A stretch of 64,000 nucleotides of DNA from Aurantiacibacter odishensis (GCF_003605195.1 NZ_QYOS01000021.1:124001-188000), one strand, 5' to 3'; shown: positions 26,065 through 35,316, counted from the first letter of the stretch. Notes: a model not told the origin generated them from the sequence alone. Program-made: numbers and translations.

Positions 26065-26876
26065 TGCCCTCACCCATCCGGCGTGAAATCACCGGCTTTT
26101 CCAATCCCACGGTAAAGTATCTGCGCAGCTTGCGGGAGAAAAAGCACCGCAAGCGCGAGGGCGTGTTCCTTGCCGAGGGGCTGCGGCTGCTGACCGACGC
26201 GCGCGAATGTGGGCACGTGCCGCAGATGCTGGTGATGGCCGCAGGGCGCGATCCGCACCCGCTGATCGACGCGCTGGAGGCTGCCGTTGCCGAAGCCGGC
26301 GGCGAAGTGATCGTCACTTCGCCCGATATCCTTTCCAAGATTACCGGCAAGGACAATCCGCAGAGCGTGGCGGGCGTGTTTGCCGAATTCGATACCTCGC
26401 TGGCCGGGGTGGACAGGTCTGCCGCGAAGATCTGGCTGGTGGCACAGGCGCTCCGCGATCCGGGCAACCTTGGCACCATGCTGCGCACTGGAGACGCAGT
26501 GGGCGCAGGCGGCCTGATCCTGATCGACGACTGCGCCGACCCCTTCAGCGTGGAAGCCGTGCGCGCCAGCATGGGCGCTGTCTTCACGCAGAAGATCGCA
26601 CGCGCCGGGTGGGACGAATTCCTGCCGTGGCTGCGGGGAGGAGAGGGCCAGCTTGTCGCCGCCAGCTTGCGCGACGCGGTGCCCTATCGCGGCGCACCCT
26701 ATGCAGCGCCGTGTTTCGTGATGGTGGGCAACGAATCGCAAGGCCTGCCCGAAACCTACGAAATGGCCTGCGACCTGCGCGTCACCATGCCCATGCGCGG
26801 CCGCGCGGACAGCCTGAACGCTGCGGTGGCAGCGGCGGTGCTGGCTTACGAGGTGCTGGACGCCTTAGAGGGGTGA
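26064..26876 (+). CDS. TrmH/SpoU-family RNA 2'-O-methyltransferase
   Basis: 270 residues. An N-terminal substrate-binding domain starts ITGFSNPTVKYLRSLREKKHR, the usual RlmB/TsnR-like opening. The SPOUT catalytic domain shows motif 1 RDPGNLGTMLRTGDAVGA, motif 2 FVMVGNESQGLP and motif 3 ITMPMRGRADSLNAAVA-like (VTMPMRGRADSLNAAVA here). It methylates a ribose 2'-OH in rRNA or tRNA; the site is not determinable. It is the last gene of the co-directional chvI-to-HPr row, after which a palindromic repeat begins one base before the stop ends. Confidence 0.88.
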   Translation: MPSPIRREITGFSNPTVKYLRSLREKKHRKREGVFLAEGLRLLTDARECGHVPQMLVMAAGRDPHPLIDALEAAVAEAGGEVIVTSPDILSKITGKDNPQSVAGVFAEFDTSLAGVDRSAAKIWLVAQALRDPGNLGTMLRTGDAVGAGGLILIDDCADPFSVEAVRASMGAVFTQKIARAGWDEFLPWLRGGEGQLVAASLRDAVPYRGAPYAAPCFVMVGNESQGLPETYEMACDLRVTMPMRGRADSLNAAVAAAVLAYEVLDALEG

Positions 26877-26905
26877 TGTCTGGAGTTGGGTGGTTAGCGG
26901 ACATC
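26875..26905. repeat. palindromic repeat, left copy
   Basis: An imperfect palindrome with arms GATGTCTG and CGGACATC. Its core (26877-26903) matches 27468-27494 in about 21 of 27 positions in direct orientation. The two copies flank the orphan gene 26905-27441, and this copy overlaps the stop codon region of both neighbours. Confidence 0.65.
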
Positions 26906-27441
26906 TAGTAGGTTTGGCAGTTGGGAGCTGGCAGATGCTCAATTTCTACCATTCGCTCAGGCCAAATCTCTCTTCCCCAAAGACCCAAATGCCCGCCGCC
27001 ACCAGGTCTCTCTCTTCCGACAAAGCGCACATGATACGCCGCTATTGGATAGCAGCCTAATTCTTCATCGTAGTCGAAAATGTCTATGCCACTTGGCTCT
27101 CTGACCGGATCGTACTGCAGCCACGCAGTCTCTTCGAACGGGGGGCGCTTCGTTGGAACTTCGTCGCCCCCTTCAATGAAAGTCGAGCCCTCGAATTGGT
27201 TTATCCAGATACCGCTATAATCACGCAATTCTGAAAAGCGGTAACAATCCGGTCCTATGTCGTGGAAGATCACACCGTCTTCACGCGTTTCGCAAGGCAA
27301 GCCAAACGCCAGTGCGATTGGGACCGAAGTCTTAAAGCGATCTTCCCACTTGACGAAGTCTCCGGGGTTTCCAAGCCAAGGCCAAAATACAATGGCGACG
27401 GATACTACGATTGCGAAACCAAAGATTTTTCTGCGACTCAT
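26905..27441 (-). CDS. orphan membrane-anchored protein, function unknown
   Basis: 178 residues. A basic start (MSRRK) and a hydrophobic segment at about 7-25 (FGFAIVVSVAIVFWPWL) suggest a signal anchor; the remainder is aromatic and acid-rich with four cysteines (C50, C66, C129 and C175 approx.) that could pair in the periplasm. No known domain recognised. Base composition differs from its neighbours: I count 29 G+C in 60 at 27061-27120 against 40 in 60 at 26581-26640. Together with the flanking repeats this points to acquired DNA. Confidence 0.6.
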   Translation of the reverse strand: MSRRKIFGFAIVVSVAIVFWPWLGNPGDFVKWEDRFKTSVPIALAFGLPCETREDGVIFHDIGPDCYRFSELRDYSGIWINQFEGSTFIEGGDEVPTKRPPFEETAWLQYDPVREPSGIDIFDYDEELGCYPIAAYHVRFVGRERPGGGGHLGLWGREIWPERMVEIEHLPAPNCQTY

Positions 27442-27467
27442 CCAAGCATTCTGTCCGCAAAGCCAAA

Positions 27468-27494
27468 TGTCCGCAATCGGGTCGTTAGCAGACG
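27468..27494. repeat. palindromic repeat, right copy
   Basis: Direct-orientation partner of 26877-26903, with TGTCCGC at one end and GTTAGCAGAC at the other. A further TGTCCGCAA lies at 27452-27460, so the unit is partly duplicated. It closes the orphan-gene segment, 5 bp before the stop of the next minus-strand gene. Confidence 0.6.
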
Positions 27495-27498
27495 CCCA

Positions 27499-28233
27499 TC
27501 AATCCCCCGCCACCAGAGCGGTAATCCGCCAGCGGTCGTTGCGGCGGCTGGCGATCAGGCGGTAGTCGATGATGGAGCGCAGGCTGGTCTTGGCGATGTA
27601 GCCTTCGACTTCCTGCCGGGTTGCCGGGTCTGTCCAGCGGACGTGGGCGAAGTCGCTCTCGCCGGTCTGCGGCAGGGTGACGACAGCTTCCCATGAAAGC
27701 TGCGCCTGCACCGGCGTGTCGCTGGCGGGCCCTTCATAGAGCGGGATGCCGTTCCCAGTGACGATAGCCCCCGCGTAGGGATCGACCGGTATTTCCTGCG
27801 CGAAATACCACGGGATGGTCATGCCCGCGGCGTCGTCTGCCGCGCAGCCCAGTTCCAGCATCCGGGCAAGTTCGCGCCAGAAGGTGCCGTTCTCGGCAGA
27901 AAGGCGTTCGCGCAGTTCGTTCTTGCCCGCGCCGCCGCCGAAATCGAGCTTTATGTCGTCCGCCGCCAGAGCGAGAAACGCGTCGGTATCGCGCGTGTCG
28001 ATGGCGGCCTGCACGCTGGCGAGGAAATCCACCCCGCCTGGCAGATCGCGGCATTCGTTGCGCGGGGCCCATGTGCCGACCGGCTCCGGCACGGCTGCGG
28101 CGGTGTTCTCCACCTCGGAAACCAGTTCCTCCGCCGCGCGCTCCAGCCGGTCCGACGGCGGATCGCTGCGATCGCAGGCGCTCAAGCTGGCCGCCAGGGC
28201 CACGGTGACGCCGATGGCGCGGGTGAATTTCAT
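27499..28233 (-). CDS. lipoprotein with a C-terminal SH3-like region
   Basis: 244 residues. Signal peptide with lipobox LSAC at about 17-20. The middle (residues 65-140) is helical and acidic. From about 160 the sequence GNGIPLYEGPASDTPVQAQLSWEAV, then VRWTDPATRQEVEGYIAKTSLRS resembles a bacterial SH3 domain, a fold that often binds peptidoglycan. It may be an envelope protein. The ATG overlaps the rmuC stop (TAATG), so the two are co-translated, although no functional link is known. Confidence 0.65.
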   Translation of the reverse strand: MKFTRAIGVTVALAASLSACDRSDPPSDRLERAAEELVSEVENTAAAVPEPVGTWAPRNECRDLPGGVDFLASVQAAIDTRDTDAFLALAADDIKLDFGGGAGKNELRERLSAENGTFWRELARMLELGCAADDAAGMTIPWYFAQEIPVDPYAGAIVTGNGIPLYEGPASDTPVQAQLSWEAVVTLPQTGESDFAHVRWTDPATRQEVEGYIAKTSLRSIIDYRLIASRRNDRWRITALVAGD

Positions 28234-29669
28234 TAGGTTTCCGAAGCCTCCTCGCTCTCCTTGCTATCAATAAGCAAGGCTTCGGCAGGTTCCGCAAGAT
28301 CGGACAAACCGTAGGTCGGCGTTCTCTCGATCGGCTCGATGTCCTCGATTTCCTTCTTCCCGATCTCAATGCCCTTCTCGGCAAGGCGGCGACCGGACGA
28401 CAGCACGTTGCGCTCGAAGCTGCCCACGAACTTGTTGTAGTTGTTCACCGCGCTTTCCAGCCCGCCGCCCATGCGCTTCAGGTGTTCCGAAGCGACACGC
28501 AGCCGGTCGTAAAGCTCGGCCCCCATGCGACCGATTTCCTGCGCTTCCTGCGCCAGCGCGTCCTGCCGCCATACTTGCGCCACGGTGCGCGCGATGGCGA
28601 CGAGGTTGGTGGGCGTTGCCAGCAGAACCTTGTTGTCGAAAGCGAAGTCCCAAAGCGTGGGGTCGGCCTCCAGAGCGGCCGCGACGAAGTGTTCTCCCGG
28701 CACGAACATTACGACATAATCGGGCGCCTCTTCGAACTGGCTCTGATAGCTTTTTGCCCCCAGCGTCTGGACGTGTCCTCGCATCGACTTCGCATGAAGC
28801 GCCAGTTGCCGCTTGCGCTCCTCGTCATCGTCCGCCTCGAATGCGGCCTGATAGGCGTTGAGCGAGACCTTGGAATCGATCACCAGCTTCTTCTGTCCCG
28901 GCACATTGACGATGGCATCGGGGCGCAGCCGCCCTTCGCTGGTATCCATCGACTGTTCGAGGTGGAAATCGGTGTGCTCGGCAAGGCCGCACTGTTCCAG
29001 CAGGTTCTGCAAGGCCCGTTCGCCCCAGCGCCCGCGCGCCTTGGGGGCATTGGTGAGCGAGTTGCCCAGCCGCTGCGCCTCGCGTCGCACCTCTTCCTGC
29101 CCCAGCCGCATCGCCTCGATCTGCTGGTGCAGGCGGGAGAAGGCGTCGCTGCGCTGCCGCTCCAGCGTGCCGACCTGCTCCTCGTACTTCTGCAACCGCT
29201 CGTTCACCGGGGCGAGCAGGTTCGCCACGGCTTCCTTGTTGGCCTTTTCTGCATTGCCCAGCCGCTCGGCGGCATCGGCGATGAATTTCTCCTGCGCCTT
29301 GCTGAGCACTTCGCTGCCTGCGGCGCGGAACTGGGTGAGCAATTCCTCGCGCGCTTCCTTCATCAGGATGATCTGCCGCTCGTGATTGGCGGCATCGGCT
29401 TCCAGCGTGGCAAGCCTGTTGCGCGCTACATCGCGCTCCTCGCGCACGGTGTTCAGCTGCTCTTCCAGCCCGTCCGCCCTCTGGGCGCGCACCGTGGCAT
29501 TCTCGAGATCGACCACGGCCTTGCGGAACTTCTCGTCCAGCTCCTTCGCCTCGGCATCGCGCGCCGCATGGCGTTCCCGCCACTCCGCCACGGGGCGCTG
29601 ACCCAGCCAGTAGCCCAGCCCTCCCAAGACGAGAGCCAGCACGATAAGGGCGAGAACGACAGGATCCAT
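28233..29669 (-). CDS. rmuC: RmuC-family DNA recombination protein
   Basis: 478 residues. One N-terminal membrane helix (about 3-22) precedes a long coiled coil (residues 30-190) and the RmuC nuclease-like core: NAPKARGRWGERALQNLLE, VIDSKVSLNAYQAAFEAD and YVVMFVPGEHFVAAAL. The family limits recombination at inverted repeats; a PD-(D/E)XK-type nuclease core is proposed. It is upstream of the lipoprotein gene in the same transcript and divergent from fhs. Confidence 0.9.
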   Translation of the reverse strand: MDPVVLALIVLALVLGGLGYWLGQRPVAEWRERHAARDAEAKELDEKFRKAVVDLENATVRAQRADGLEEQLNTVREERDVARNRLATLEADAANHERQIILMKEAREELLTQFRAAGSEVLSKAQEKFIADAAERLGNAEKANKEAVANLLAPVNERLQKYEEQVGTLERQRSDAFSRLHQQIEAMRLGQEEVRREAQRLGNSLTNAPKARGRWGERALQNLLEQCGLAEHTDFHLEQSMDTSEGRLRPDAIVNVPGQKKLVIDSKVSLNAYQAAFEADDDEERKRQLALHAKSMRGHVQTLGAKSYQSQFEEAPDYVVMFVPGEHFVAAALEADPTLWDFAFDNKVLLATPTNLVAIARTVAQVWRQDALAQEAQEIGRMGAELYDRLRVASEHLKRMGGGLESAVNNYNKFVGSFERNVLSSGRRLAEKGIEIGKKEIEDIEPIERTPTYGLSDLAEPAEALLIDSKESEEASET

Positions 29670-29791
29670 AAACAGCCTTCAAACGATAGGAACGAAACGC
29701 GAACCTAGACGAGCACGCAACGACCGACAAGCGCCGCGCTCGCCTCATCCCCAGCCGCTGGCAAAATTTGTATGCTTCACTTACAATTCGG

Positions 29792-29812
29792 AATTGCGAA
29801 ATTTTCGCAATT
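29792..29812. promoter_or_regulatory. near-perfect 21-bp palindrome upstream of fhs
   Basis: AATTGCGAAA (29792-29801) and TTTCGCAATT (29803-29812) are exact reverse complements around a single T. The site is AT-rich in a GC-rich region and lies 79 bp before the fhs ATG. Its form is that of a dimeric repressor or activator operator. The binding protein is not identifiable from the sequence. Confidence 0.7.
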
Positions 29813-29890
29813 GTGAAACAAGGCTGGCCGAACACGCGTGCGCAGCGAATCGCGCCTGCGCAAGAACATGACATCGAGAGAGGATCATCC

Positions 29891-31555
29891 ATGCCCACAG
29901 ATATCGAGATTGCCCGTCAGGCCAAGCTTATCCCGATCACCGAGGTTGCCGCCAATGCCGGCGTGCCGGACGATGCGCTGATCCCCTACGGCAAGTACAA
30001 GGCGAAGGTCGATACCGACCAGTTGCCCGATAACCCGAACGGCAAGCTAATCCTAGTTACCGCGATCAACCCCACCCCGGCTGGTGAAGGCAAGACCACG
30101 ACCTCTGTCGGCCTGTCGGACGCTCTGCACCGCATCGGCAAGAAAACGATGCTGTGCCTGCGCGAACCCTCTCTCGGCCCGTGCTTCGGCATGAAGGGCG
30201 GCGGTGCCGGTGGCGGCAAGAGCCAGGTGATGCCGATGGACGAGATCAACCTGCACTTCACGGGTGACTTCCACGCCATCACCAGCGCGCACAACCTGCT
30301 GTCCGCCATGATCGACAACTCGATCTACTGGGGCAACCCGAACGATATCGACGTGCGCCGCGTGACGTGGAAGCGCGTGCTGGACATGAACGACCGCGCG
30401 CTGCGCCAGATTGTCGGCCCGCTGGGCGGCGTTGCCAACGGCTTCCCGCGCGAAAGCGGCTTCGACATCACCGTGGCCTCAGAGATCATGGCCATCCTGT
30501 GCCTCGCCAGCGACCTGAAGGACCTTCAGAAGCGCCTGGGCGATATCATCATCGGCTACAAGCGCGACCGCAGCCCGGTCTACTGCCGAGACGTGAAGGC
30601 CGACAGCGCGATGACCGTGCTGCTGAAGGATGCCATCCTGCCCAACCTCGTGCAGACGCTGGAAAACCGCCCGGCCTTCCTGCACGGCGGCCCCTTCGCC
30701 AACATCGCTCACGGCTGTAACTCCGTGATCGCCACCAAGACCGCGCTGAAGATGGCCGACTATGTCGTGACCGAAGCCGGTTTCGGTGCCGACCTCGGGG
30801 CTGAGAAGTTCCTTGACATCAAGTGCCGTCTTGCCGGTCTGAAGCCCGACGCCATCGTGCTGGTCGCCACCGTCCGCTCGCTCAAGATGAACGGCGGGGT
30901 GCCCAAGAACCAGCTGACCGAGGGCGAGAACGTGGAAGCCGTTCGCGCCGGTGCCGTGAACCTGAAGCGCCACATCGAGAACCTGAAGAAGTTCGGCGTG
31001 ACCCCGACGATCGCCATCAACCACTTCTATCTCGACACCGACGCCGAAATCGCCGTGATCCAGGAAATGGCCAAGGAGTTCGGTGCCGAGGCCGTGATCT
31101 GCAAGCACTGGGCCGAAGGCGGCGCAGGGGCGGAAGAACTGGCGCGGATCGTTTCGGCCAAGGCCGATGCAGGGGCACCCGATTTCAACCAGCTCTACCC
31201 CAGCGACATGCCGCTGGCCGACAAGATCACTACGGTCGCTACCGAAATCTACCGTGCGGGCGAAGTCAGCATTTCGCCGGCCATTCGCAAGCAGCTGAAG
31301 CAGTGGGAAGAGATGGGCTACGGCAACTACCCCATCTGCATGGCGAAGACGCAGTACAGCTTCTCCACCGATCCCACGGCACTCGGCGCGCCGGAAGATC
31401 ACACCGTGGAGATCAACGAAGTGCGCCTCTCGGCAGGCGCTGGCTTCGTGGTCGCCATTGCCGGTGGCATCATGACCATGCCGGGCCTGCCCAAGGTGCC
31501 CAGCGCGGAAAACATCTACCTCGACGAGAACGGCCAGATCGAAGGCCTGTTCTGA
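29891..31555 (+). CDS. fhs: formate-tetrahydrofolate ligase
   Basis: 554 residues from the ATG behind GAGAGAGG. The ATP-binding P-loop is [19 protein letters not shown], followed by [19 protein letters not shown] and [15 protein letters not shown], all invariant in the family. The enzyme makes 10-formyl-THF from formate, THF and ATP, feeding purine synthesis and fMet-tRNA. It is a single gene between a candidate operator and a terminator, so it appears separately regulated. Confidence 0.95.
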   Translation: MPTDIEIARQAKLIPITEVAANAGVPDDALIPYGKYKAKVDTDQLPDNPNGKLILVTAINPTPAGEGKTTTSVGLSDALHRIGKKTMLCLREPSLGPCFGMKGGGAGGGKSQVMPMDEINLHFTGDFHAITSAHNLLSAMIDNSIYWGNPNDIDVRRVTWKRVLDMNDRALRQIVGPLGGVANGFPRESGFDITVASEIMAILCLASDLKDLQKRLGDIIIGYKRDRSPVYCRDVKADSAMTVLLKDAILPNLVQTLENRPAFLHGGPFANIAHGCNSVIATKTALKMADYVVTEAGFGADLGAEKFLDIKCRLAGLKPDAIVLVATVRSLKMNGGVPKNQLTEGENVEAVRAGAVNLKRHIENLKKFGVTPTIAINHFYLDTDAEIAVIQEMAKEFGAEAVICKHWAEGGAGAEELARIVSAKADAGAPDFNQLYPSDMPLADKITTVATEIYRAGEVSISPAIRKQLKQWEEMGYGNYPICMAKTQYSFSTDPTALGAPEDHTVEINEVRLSAGAGFVVAIAGGIMTMPGLPKVPSAENIYLDENGQIEGLF

Positions 31556-31605
31556 GGAAACCTACCCCCCGTAGCGAACATACCCCCCAAACGTGTTCGC
31601 TCGAG

Positions 31606-31636
31606 AAAGGGCCGTCCAGCCGGGCGGCCCTTTTTT
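31606..31636 (+). terminator. Rho-independent terminator of fhs
   Basis: AAAGGGCCGTCC pairs with GGGCGGCCCTTT through one mismatch and is followed by a run of six T (31631-31636). Confidence 0.87.
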
Positions 31637-31650
31637 CGTGACCGGCTGTC

Positions 31651-31676
31651 GGAACCGGCACGCCTCCTCGCCCGTC
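31651..31676 (+). promoter_or_regulatory. EcfG-like promoter, one mismatch
   Basis: GGAAC (31651-31655), 17-nt spacer, CGTC (31673-31676), against the consensus GGAAC-N16/17-CGTT. It lies 24 bp before the copper storage gene. The leader would be very short, so this is a weaker case than the sites at 7539 and 58692. Confidence 0.35.
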
Positions 31677-31699
31677 GATAGGGCAGAAGGAGAAATGCC

Positions 31700-32104
31700 A
31701 TGTCGATCAAGGAAATGATCAAGGAACACCCGCAGGTAGGGTCCGACTACAACGAACAGCTGGGCGAAGCTGTGAAGCACGCAATGTACTGCGCAGCCAT
31801 CTGCAATTCGTGCGCCGATGCCTGCAACGCCGAAGAAGGCGACATGAGCGAATGCATTCGCAAGTGCCTCGATTGCTCGGAGATCTGCCAGGCCGTCAGC
31901 CGCGTCGCCGCCCGCCGCACGCATGGCAATACCGTGGTGATCAAGTCGCTGCTGGAAGCCTGCATCATCGCCTGCAAGGTCTGCGCGGAGGAATGTGCGA
32001 AGCACGACAACCCGCATTGCCGACGCTGCGAGAAGATGTGCCGCGAATGCATGGAAGACTGCGTGAAGGCGCTACAGGGAATGCAGGCAGAAGCCGCCGC
32101 GTAA
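31700..32104 (+). CDS. cysteine-rich copper storage protein (Csp3-like, DUF326)
   Basis: 134 residues with 17 cysteines (31, 35, 38, 42, 52, 56, 59, 63, 88, 92, 95, 99, 107, 110, 114, 117, 121), mostly in C-x3-C or C-x2-C spacing along predicted helices. This is the pattern of four-helix-bundle Csp proteins, which hold many Cu(I) ions inside the bundle. No signal or Tat peptide is present, so it fits the cytosolic Csp3 branch. AGAAGGAGAA precedes the ATG. No copper exporter or CueR-type gene is adjacent. Confidence 0.82.
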   Translation: MSIKEMIKEHPQVGSDYNEQLGEAVKHAMYCAAICNSCADACNAEEGDMSECIRKCLDCSEICQAVSRVAARRTHGNTVVIKSLLEACIIACKVCAEECAKHDNPHCRRCEKMCRECMEDCVKALQGMQAEAAA

Positions 32105-32201
32105 TTCCGGTTTCGTTCAGATAGACGGGGGCAGGGTTTCGGCCTAACGTTTACCCGTGGCGCGACACGCAACCGCGCCCGTTATCTGGATTGGAACGAC
32201 G

Positions 32202-32336
32202 ATGCGATTGAAGACCGCCCTTATCGGCCTGCTGCTGGGCAGCACCGTGCTGGGACTTTCCGCCTGCAACACCGTGCGCGGCATGGGGCAGGATCTGGAA
32301 TCCGTTGCCAACACCAGCGAGGAAGCCATCAACTGA
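32202..32336 (+). CDS. entericidin-like small lipoprotein
   Basis: 44 residues, too short for routine calling. MRLKTALIGLLLGSTVLGLS is a lipoprotein signal with lipobox LSAC; the mature part, CNTVRGMGQDLESVANTSEE, carries the entericidin A/B signature N-T-x-x-G-x-G-x-D-x-x. Entericidins are small envelope lipoproteins expressed in stress or stationary phase. It is bounded downstream by a bidirectional terminator shared with def. Confidence 0.85.
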   Translation: MRLKTALIGLLLGSTVLGLSACNTVRGMGQDLESVANTSEEAIN

Positions 32337-32340
32337 TACG

Positions 32341-32370
32341 AAAAAGGGCGCCGATCTGGCGCCCTTTTTT
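32341..32370. terminator. bidirectional terminator between the entericidin gene and def
   Basis: AAAAAGGGCGCC (32341-32352), loop GATCT, GGCGCCC (32358-32364), then six T. The A-run on the left gives a T-run on the minus strand as well, so it can end both convergent transcripts. Confidence 0.92.
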
Positions 32371-32394
32371 GGTCTAGAGAACTTTCGAAAGCTC

Positions 32395-32958
32395 TCAGGC
32401 CGCGCGCGCCTTTTGCAGCTTCTTCAGCGCCATGTTACGCTTCAGGCGGCTGAGGTGGTCGATGAAAAGAATGCCGTTCAGGTGGTCCATCTCGTGCTGG
32501 ATGCACACCGCCAGCATGCCGTCCATTTCCTCTTCGTGCGTGTTGCCCTCAAGGTCCTGCCAGCGCACGCGGCACTTGGCAGGGCGCTCCACGTCGGCAA
32601 AGATATCGGGCACCGAAAGGCAGCCTTCCTGGTAGCTCTTCGTGTCGTCCGACGGATCGAGGATTTCCGGGTTCACGAACACGCGCGGGTCGTTCTTCAC
32701 CGGCTGGTGCGTGTGGGCGTGGCCATCGTGGTTGCACTCCACCGGCTCCGCATCGGGGTCCTCTTCCTGAAGGTCGATCACCAGCAGGCGCAGCGGCTCA
32801 CCCACCTGAATTGCGGCGAGGCCGATGCCGTGGGCATCGTACATCGTCTCGAACATGTCCTCGACGAGGGTCTTCAGATTGTCGTCGAACGTCTCGACAG
32901 GAGACGACACGACTTTCAGCCGGGGGTCCGGCGCTTCCAGGATTTCACGAATAGCCAT
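32395..32958 (-). CDS. def: peptide deformylase
   Basis: 187 residues from the ATG at 32958. All three motifs are present: GIGLAAIQ (44-51), EGCLS (111-115, metal ligand C113) and HEMDH (155-159). It removes the formyl group from nascent proteins. Unusual is an insertion of about 25 residues between motifs 1 and 2 (65-90) containing C75, H77, H80, H82 and H84, like a small metal-binding loop. It lies 56 bp downstream of recR on the same strand, opposite to fmt, which makes the formyl-Met substrate. Confidence 0.93.
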   Translation of the reverse strand: MAIREILEAPDPRLKVVSSPVETFDDNLKTLVEDMFETMYDAHGIGLAAIQVGEPLRLLVIDLQEEDPDAEPVECNHDGHAHTHQPVKNDPRVFVNPEILDPSDDTKSYQEGCLSVPDIFADVERPAKCRVRWQDLEGNTHEEEMDGMLAVCIQHEMDHLNGILFIDHLSRLKRNMALKKLQKARAA

Positions 32959-33014
32959 GCAGGTAATATAGGCCCAACCGGCTGAACCTTCAATTGCTGT
33001 AAGCTGGCCGGTGT

Positions 33015-33611
33015 TCAGCCAAGAGGCCTGCGCGCCCTCAATGCCTGCGCCAGGGTGCCTTCGTCGAGGTAATCGAGTTCGCCGCCGACCGGCAGGCCGT
33101 GGGCGAGCTGGGTGATGCGAACGGCGTGGTCCTCCAGCCGTTCGGCGATGTAGTGTGCCGTGGTTTGCCCCTCCAACGTGGCGTTCATGGCGAGGACGAC
33201 TTCGTCTACCCCGCCCTGCTCCACGCGGCCCAGCAGGCTGTCGATGGCAAGATCCTCCGGCCTGATGCCGTCCAGCGCGGAAAGTCGACCGCCCAGAACG
33301 TGGAATGTGCCGGTGAACAGCCGCGCACGGTCCAGCGCCCACAGGTCCGCCACGTCCTCCACCACGCAGATGCTTTTCGCATCGCGTTTGGGATCGGCGC
33401 AGATGGTGCATGGGTTCTGGGTGTCGACATTGCCGCAGGTATCGCACTCCACCAGCTTGTCCTTCACCGCGCCCAGCGCGTCCAGCACCTGCTCCAGCGC
33501 GGTTTCGCGGTGTTTTACCAGCCACAGCACGGCGCGCCGCGCGGAGCGCGGGCCGAGGCCCGGCAGGCGCGCCAGGGCAGAGGCCAGGTTCTCGATCTCT
33601 TGCGATGCCAT
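33015..33611 (-). CDS. recR: recombination protein RecR
   Basis: 198 residues from the ATG at 33611. Helix-hairpin-helix [17 protein letters not shown], zinc finger cysteines C56, C59, C68 and C71 (CDTCG / CTICAD), and a Toprim domain with [14 protein letters not shown]. RecR acts with RecF and RecO in loading RecA on gaps. Divergent from fmt with 44 bp between the start codons. Confidence 0.93.
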   Translation of the reverse strand: MASQEIENLASALARLPGLGPRSARRAVLWLVKHRETALEQVLDALGAVKDKLVECDTCGNVDTQNPCTICADPKRDAKSICVVEDVADLWALDRARLFTGTFHVLGGRLSALDGIRPEDLAIDSLLGRVEQGGVDEVVLAMNATLEGQTTAHYIAERLEDHAVRITQLAHGLPVGGELDYLDEGTLAQALRARRPLG

Positions 33612-33655
33612 GCACTGCCAGATAGGGCGGCGCGCAAGGAATAGAAAGGCTGGCA

Positions 33656-34561
33656 ATGCGCCTTGTTTTCATGGGAACGCCTGATTTCGCCGTGCCGACG
33701 CTGGATGCGCTGGTGGAGGCGGGGCACGACGTAGTGGCCGTGTACAGCCAGCCGCCCAGCCGTGCCGGGCGCGGCAAGAAGGAACGGCCCTCCCCCGTCC
33801 ATGCCCGCGCCGAGGAACTCGGCATCGAAGTGCGTCACCCCGTCAGCCTGAAAGGCGCGGACGAGCAGGCCGCCTTCGCTGCGCTGGAGGCCGACGCAGC
33901 GGTCGTCGCTGCCTACGGCTTGCTGCTGCCGCAGGCCGTGCTGGACGCGCCGAAACACGGTTGCCTCAACGTGCACGGTTCGCTGCTGCCGCGCTGGCGG
34001 GGCGCAGCGCCTATCCACCGGGCCATACAGGCGGGCGACGAGCAGACCGGCATCACCATCATGCGCATGGAGAAAGGGCTGGATACCGGCCCTATGCTGC
34101 TGAAAGGGTCAACGCCCGTCGATCACAAGACCACCGGCGAACTGCACGATGAACTGGCGGCGATGGGTGCCGCGCTGATGGTAGAGGCGCTCGCACAGAT
34201 CGAAACGCTGGAGTCCGAAGCGCAGGACGATGCCCTTGCCACCTATGCTCCCAAGATCAGCAAGGACGAGGCGAAATTGGATTTCACCAAGCGTGCCGAA
34301 GTGCTGGAGCGCGAAGTGCGCGCGTTCTCGCCCTTCCCCGGAAGCTGGTTCGAACTGGACGGCGCGCGCATCAAGCTGTTGCGAGCGGAACTGGTGGATG
34401 CCGATGGCGCACCCGGCACCGTGCTGGACGACCGGCTCACCATCGCCTGCGGCACGCGCGCTATCCGCCCGGTCACGCTGCAACGCGCCGGCAAGCCCGC
34501 CATGGCGCTGGACGACTTCCTGCGCGGCAACGCGATTGCGGCGGGCATGATTGCCGGATGA
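33656..34561 (+). CDS. fmt: methionyl-tRNA formyltransferase
   Basis: 301 residues. [19 protein letters not shown] opens the formyltransferase domain; the active site is in [21 protein letters not shown] (Asn-His...Asp type, SLLP loop), and a C-terminal OB-like domain follows after about 205. It formylates initiator Met-tRNA with 10-formyl-THF, which fhs elsewhere in this window can supply. It overlaps truA by ATGA. Confidence 0.94.
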   Translation: MRLVFMGTPDFAVPTLDALVEAGHDVVAVYSQPPSRAGRGKKERPSPVHARAEELGIEVRHPVSLKGADEQAAFAALEADAAVVAAYGLLLPQAVLDAPKHGCLNVHGSLLPRWRGAAPIHRAIQAGDEQTGITIMRMEKGLDTGPMLLKGSTPVDHKTTGELHDELAAMGAALMVEALAQIETLESEAQDDALATYAPKISKDEAKLDFTKRAEVLEREVRAFSPFPGSWFELDGARIKLLRAELVDADGAPGTVLDDRLTIACGTRAIRPVTLQRAGKPAMALDDFLRGNAIAAGMIAG

Positions 34562-35316
34562 CCCGCTTTGCCCTCACCATCGAATTCGACGGCGGCCCGT
34601 TCTTCGGCCTGCAACGGCAGGACAATGGCCCCAGCGTCCAGCAGAGCATCGAGGATGCGGCCCACGCCATCACCGGCGAGACGGTGACGCTGCACAGCGC
34701 CGGTCGCACCGACAGCGGCGTGCATGCCCTCGCCATGCGCAGCCACCTCGATATCGAGAAGGACATCGAGCCGTTCCGCCTGATGGAAGCCCTGAACGCG
34801 AAGCTGCGCCCCGATCCGGTCGCCGTCATCCACTGCGAGATTAAACCCGACGACTGGCACGCGCGGTTTTCGTGCATTGGTCGATCTTACGAATATCGCA
34901 TCCGCAATCGCCGCGCGCCGTTGACGCTGGAAAAGGGACGCGCATGGCACGTGGCGCGTCCGCTGGATGCAACTGCCATGCACGAAGCCGCGCAGGCACT
35001 GGTGGGGAACCATGACTTTACCACCTTCCGCAGCGCCCACTGTCAGGCGGCCAGCCCCGTCAAGACGCTCGACCGGCTGGATGTCAGCCGCGAAGGCGAT
35101 GCCGTGATCATCCGCGCTGCCGCGCGCAGTTTCCTTCACCATCAGGTCCGCTCGATGGTAGGCTGCCTCACCCTTGTTGGACATGGCACCTGGGGGATAG
35201 ATCAGATGGCTGAGGCGTTGGAAGCGAAAGACCGCTCCGCGCTGGGCCTGAATGCCCCGCCAGAGGGGTTGTACTTCGTCAAAGCCACCTACCCAGAAGA
35301 GGAACAAGCCGCATGA
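34558..35316 (+). CDS. truA: tRNA pseudouridine synthase A
   Basis: 252 residues. Catalytic aspartate in [14 protein letters not shown] (the XXRTDxGVHA motif), plus [13 protein letters not shown] at the N-terminus and [13 protein letters not shown] in the C-terminal half. It makes pseudouridine at tRNA positions 38-40. Start overlaps fmt and stop overlaps the next gene, so the three are coupled. Confidence 0.94.
   Translation: MTRFALTIEFDGGPFFGLQRQDNGPSVQQSIEDAAHAITGETVTLHSAGRTDSGVHALAMRSHLDIEKDIEPFRLMEALNAKLRPDPVAVIHCEIKPDDWHARFSCIGRSYEYRIRNRRAPLTLEKGRAWHVARPLDATAMHEAAQALVGNHDFTTFRSAHCQAASPVKTLDRLDVSREGDAVIIRAAARSFLHHQVRSMVGCLTLVGHGTWGIDQMAEALEAKDRSALGLNAPPEGLYFVKATYPEEEQAA

Noticed and set aside
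32959-33825. Long upstream extension of the def reading frame into recR
   Set aside because: The extension is the wrong frame of recR; the ATG at 32958 gives a normal deformylase length.
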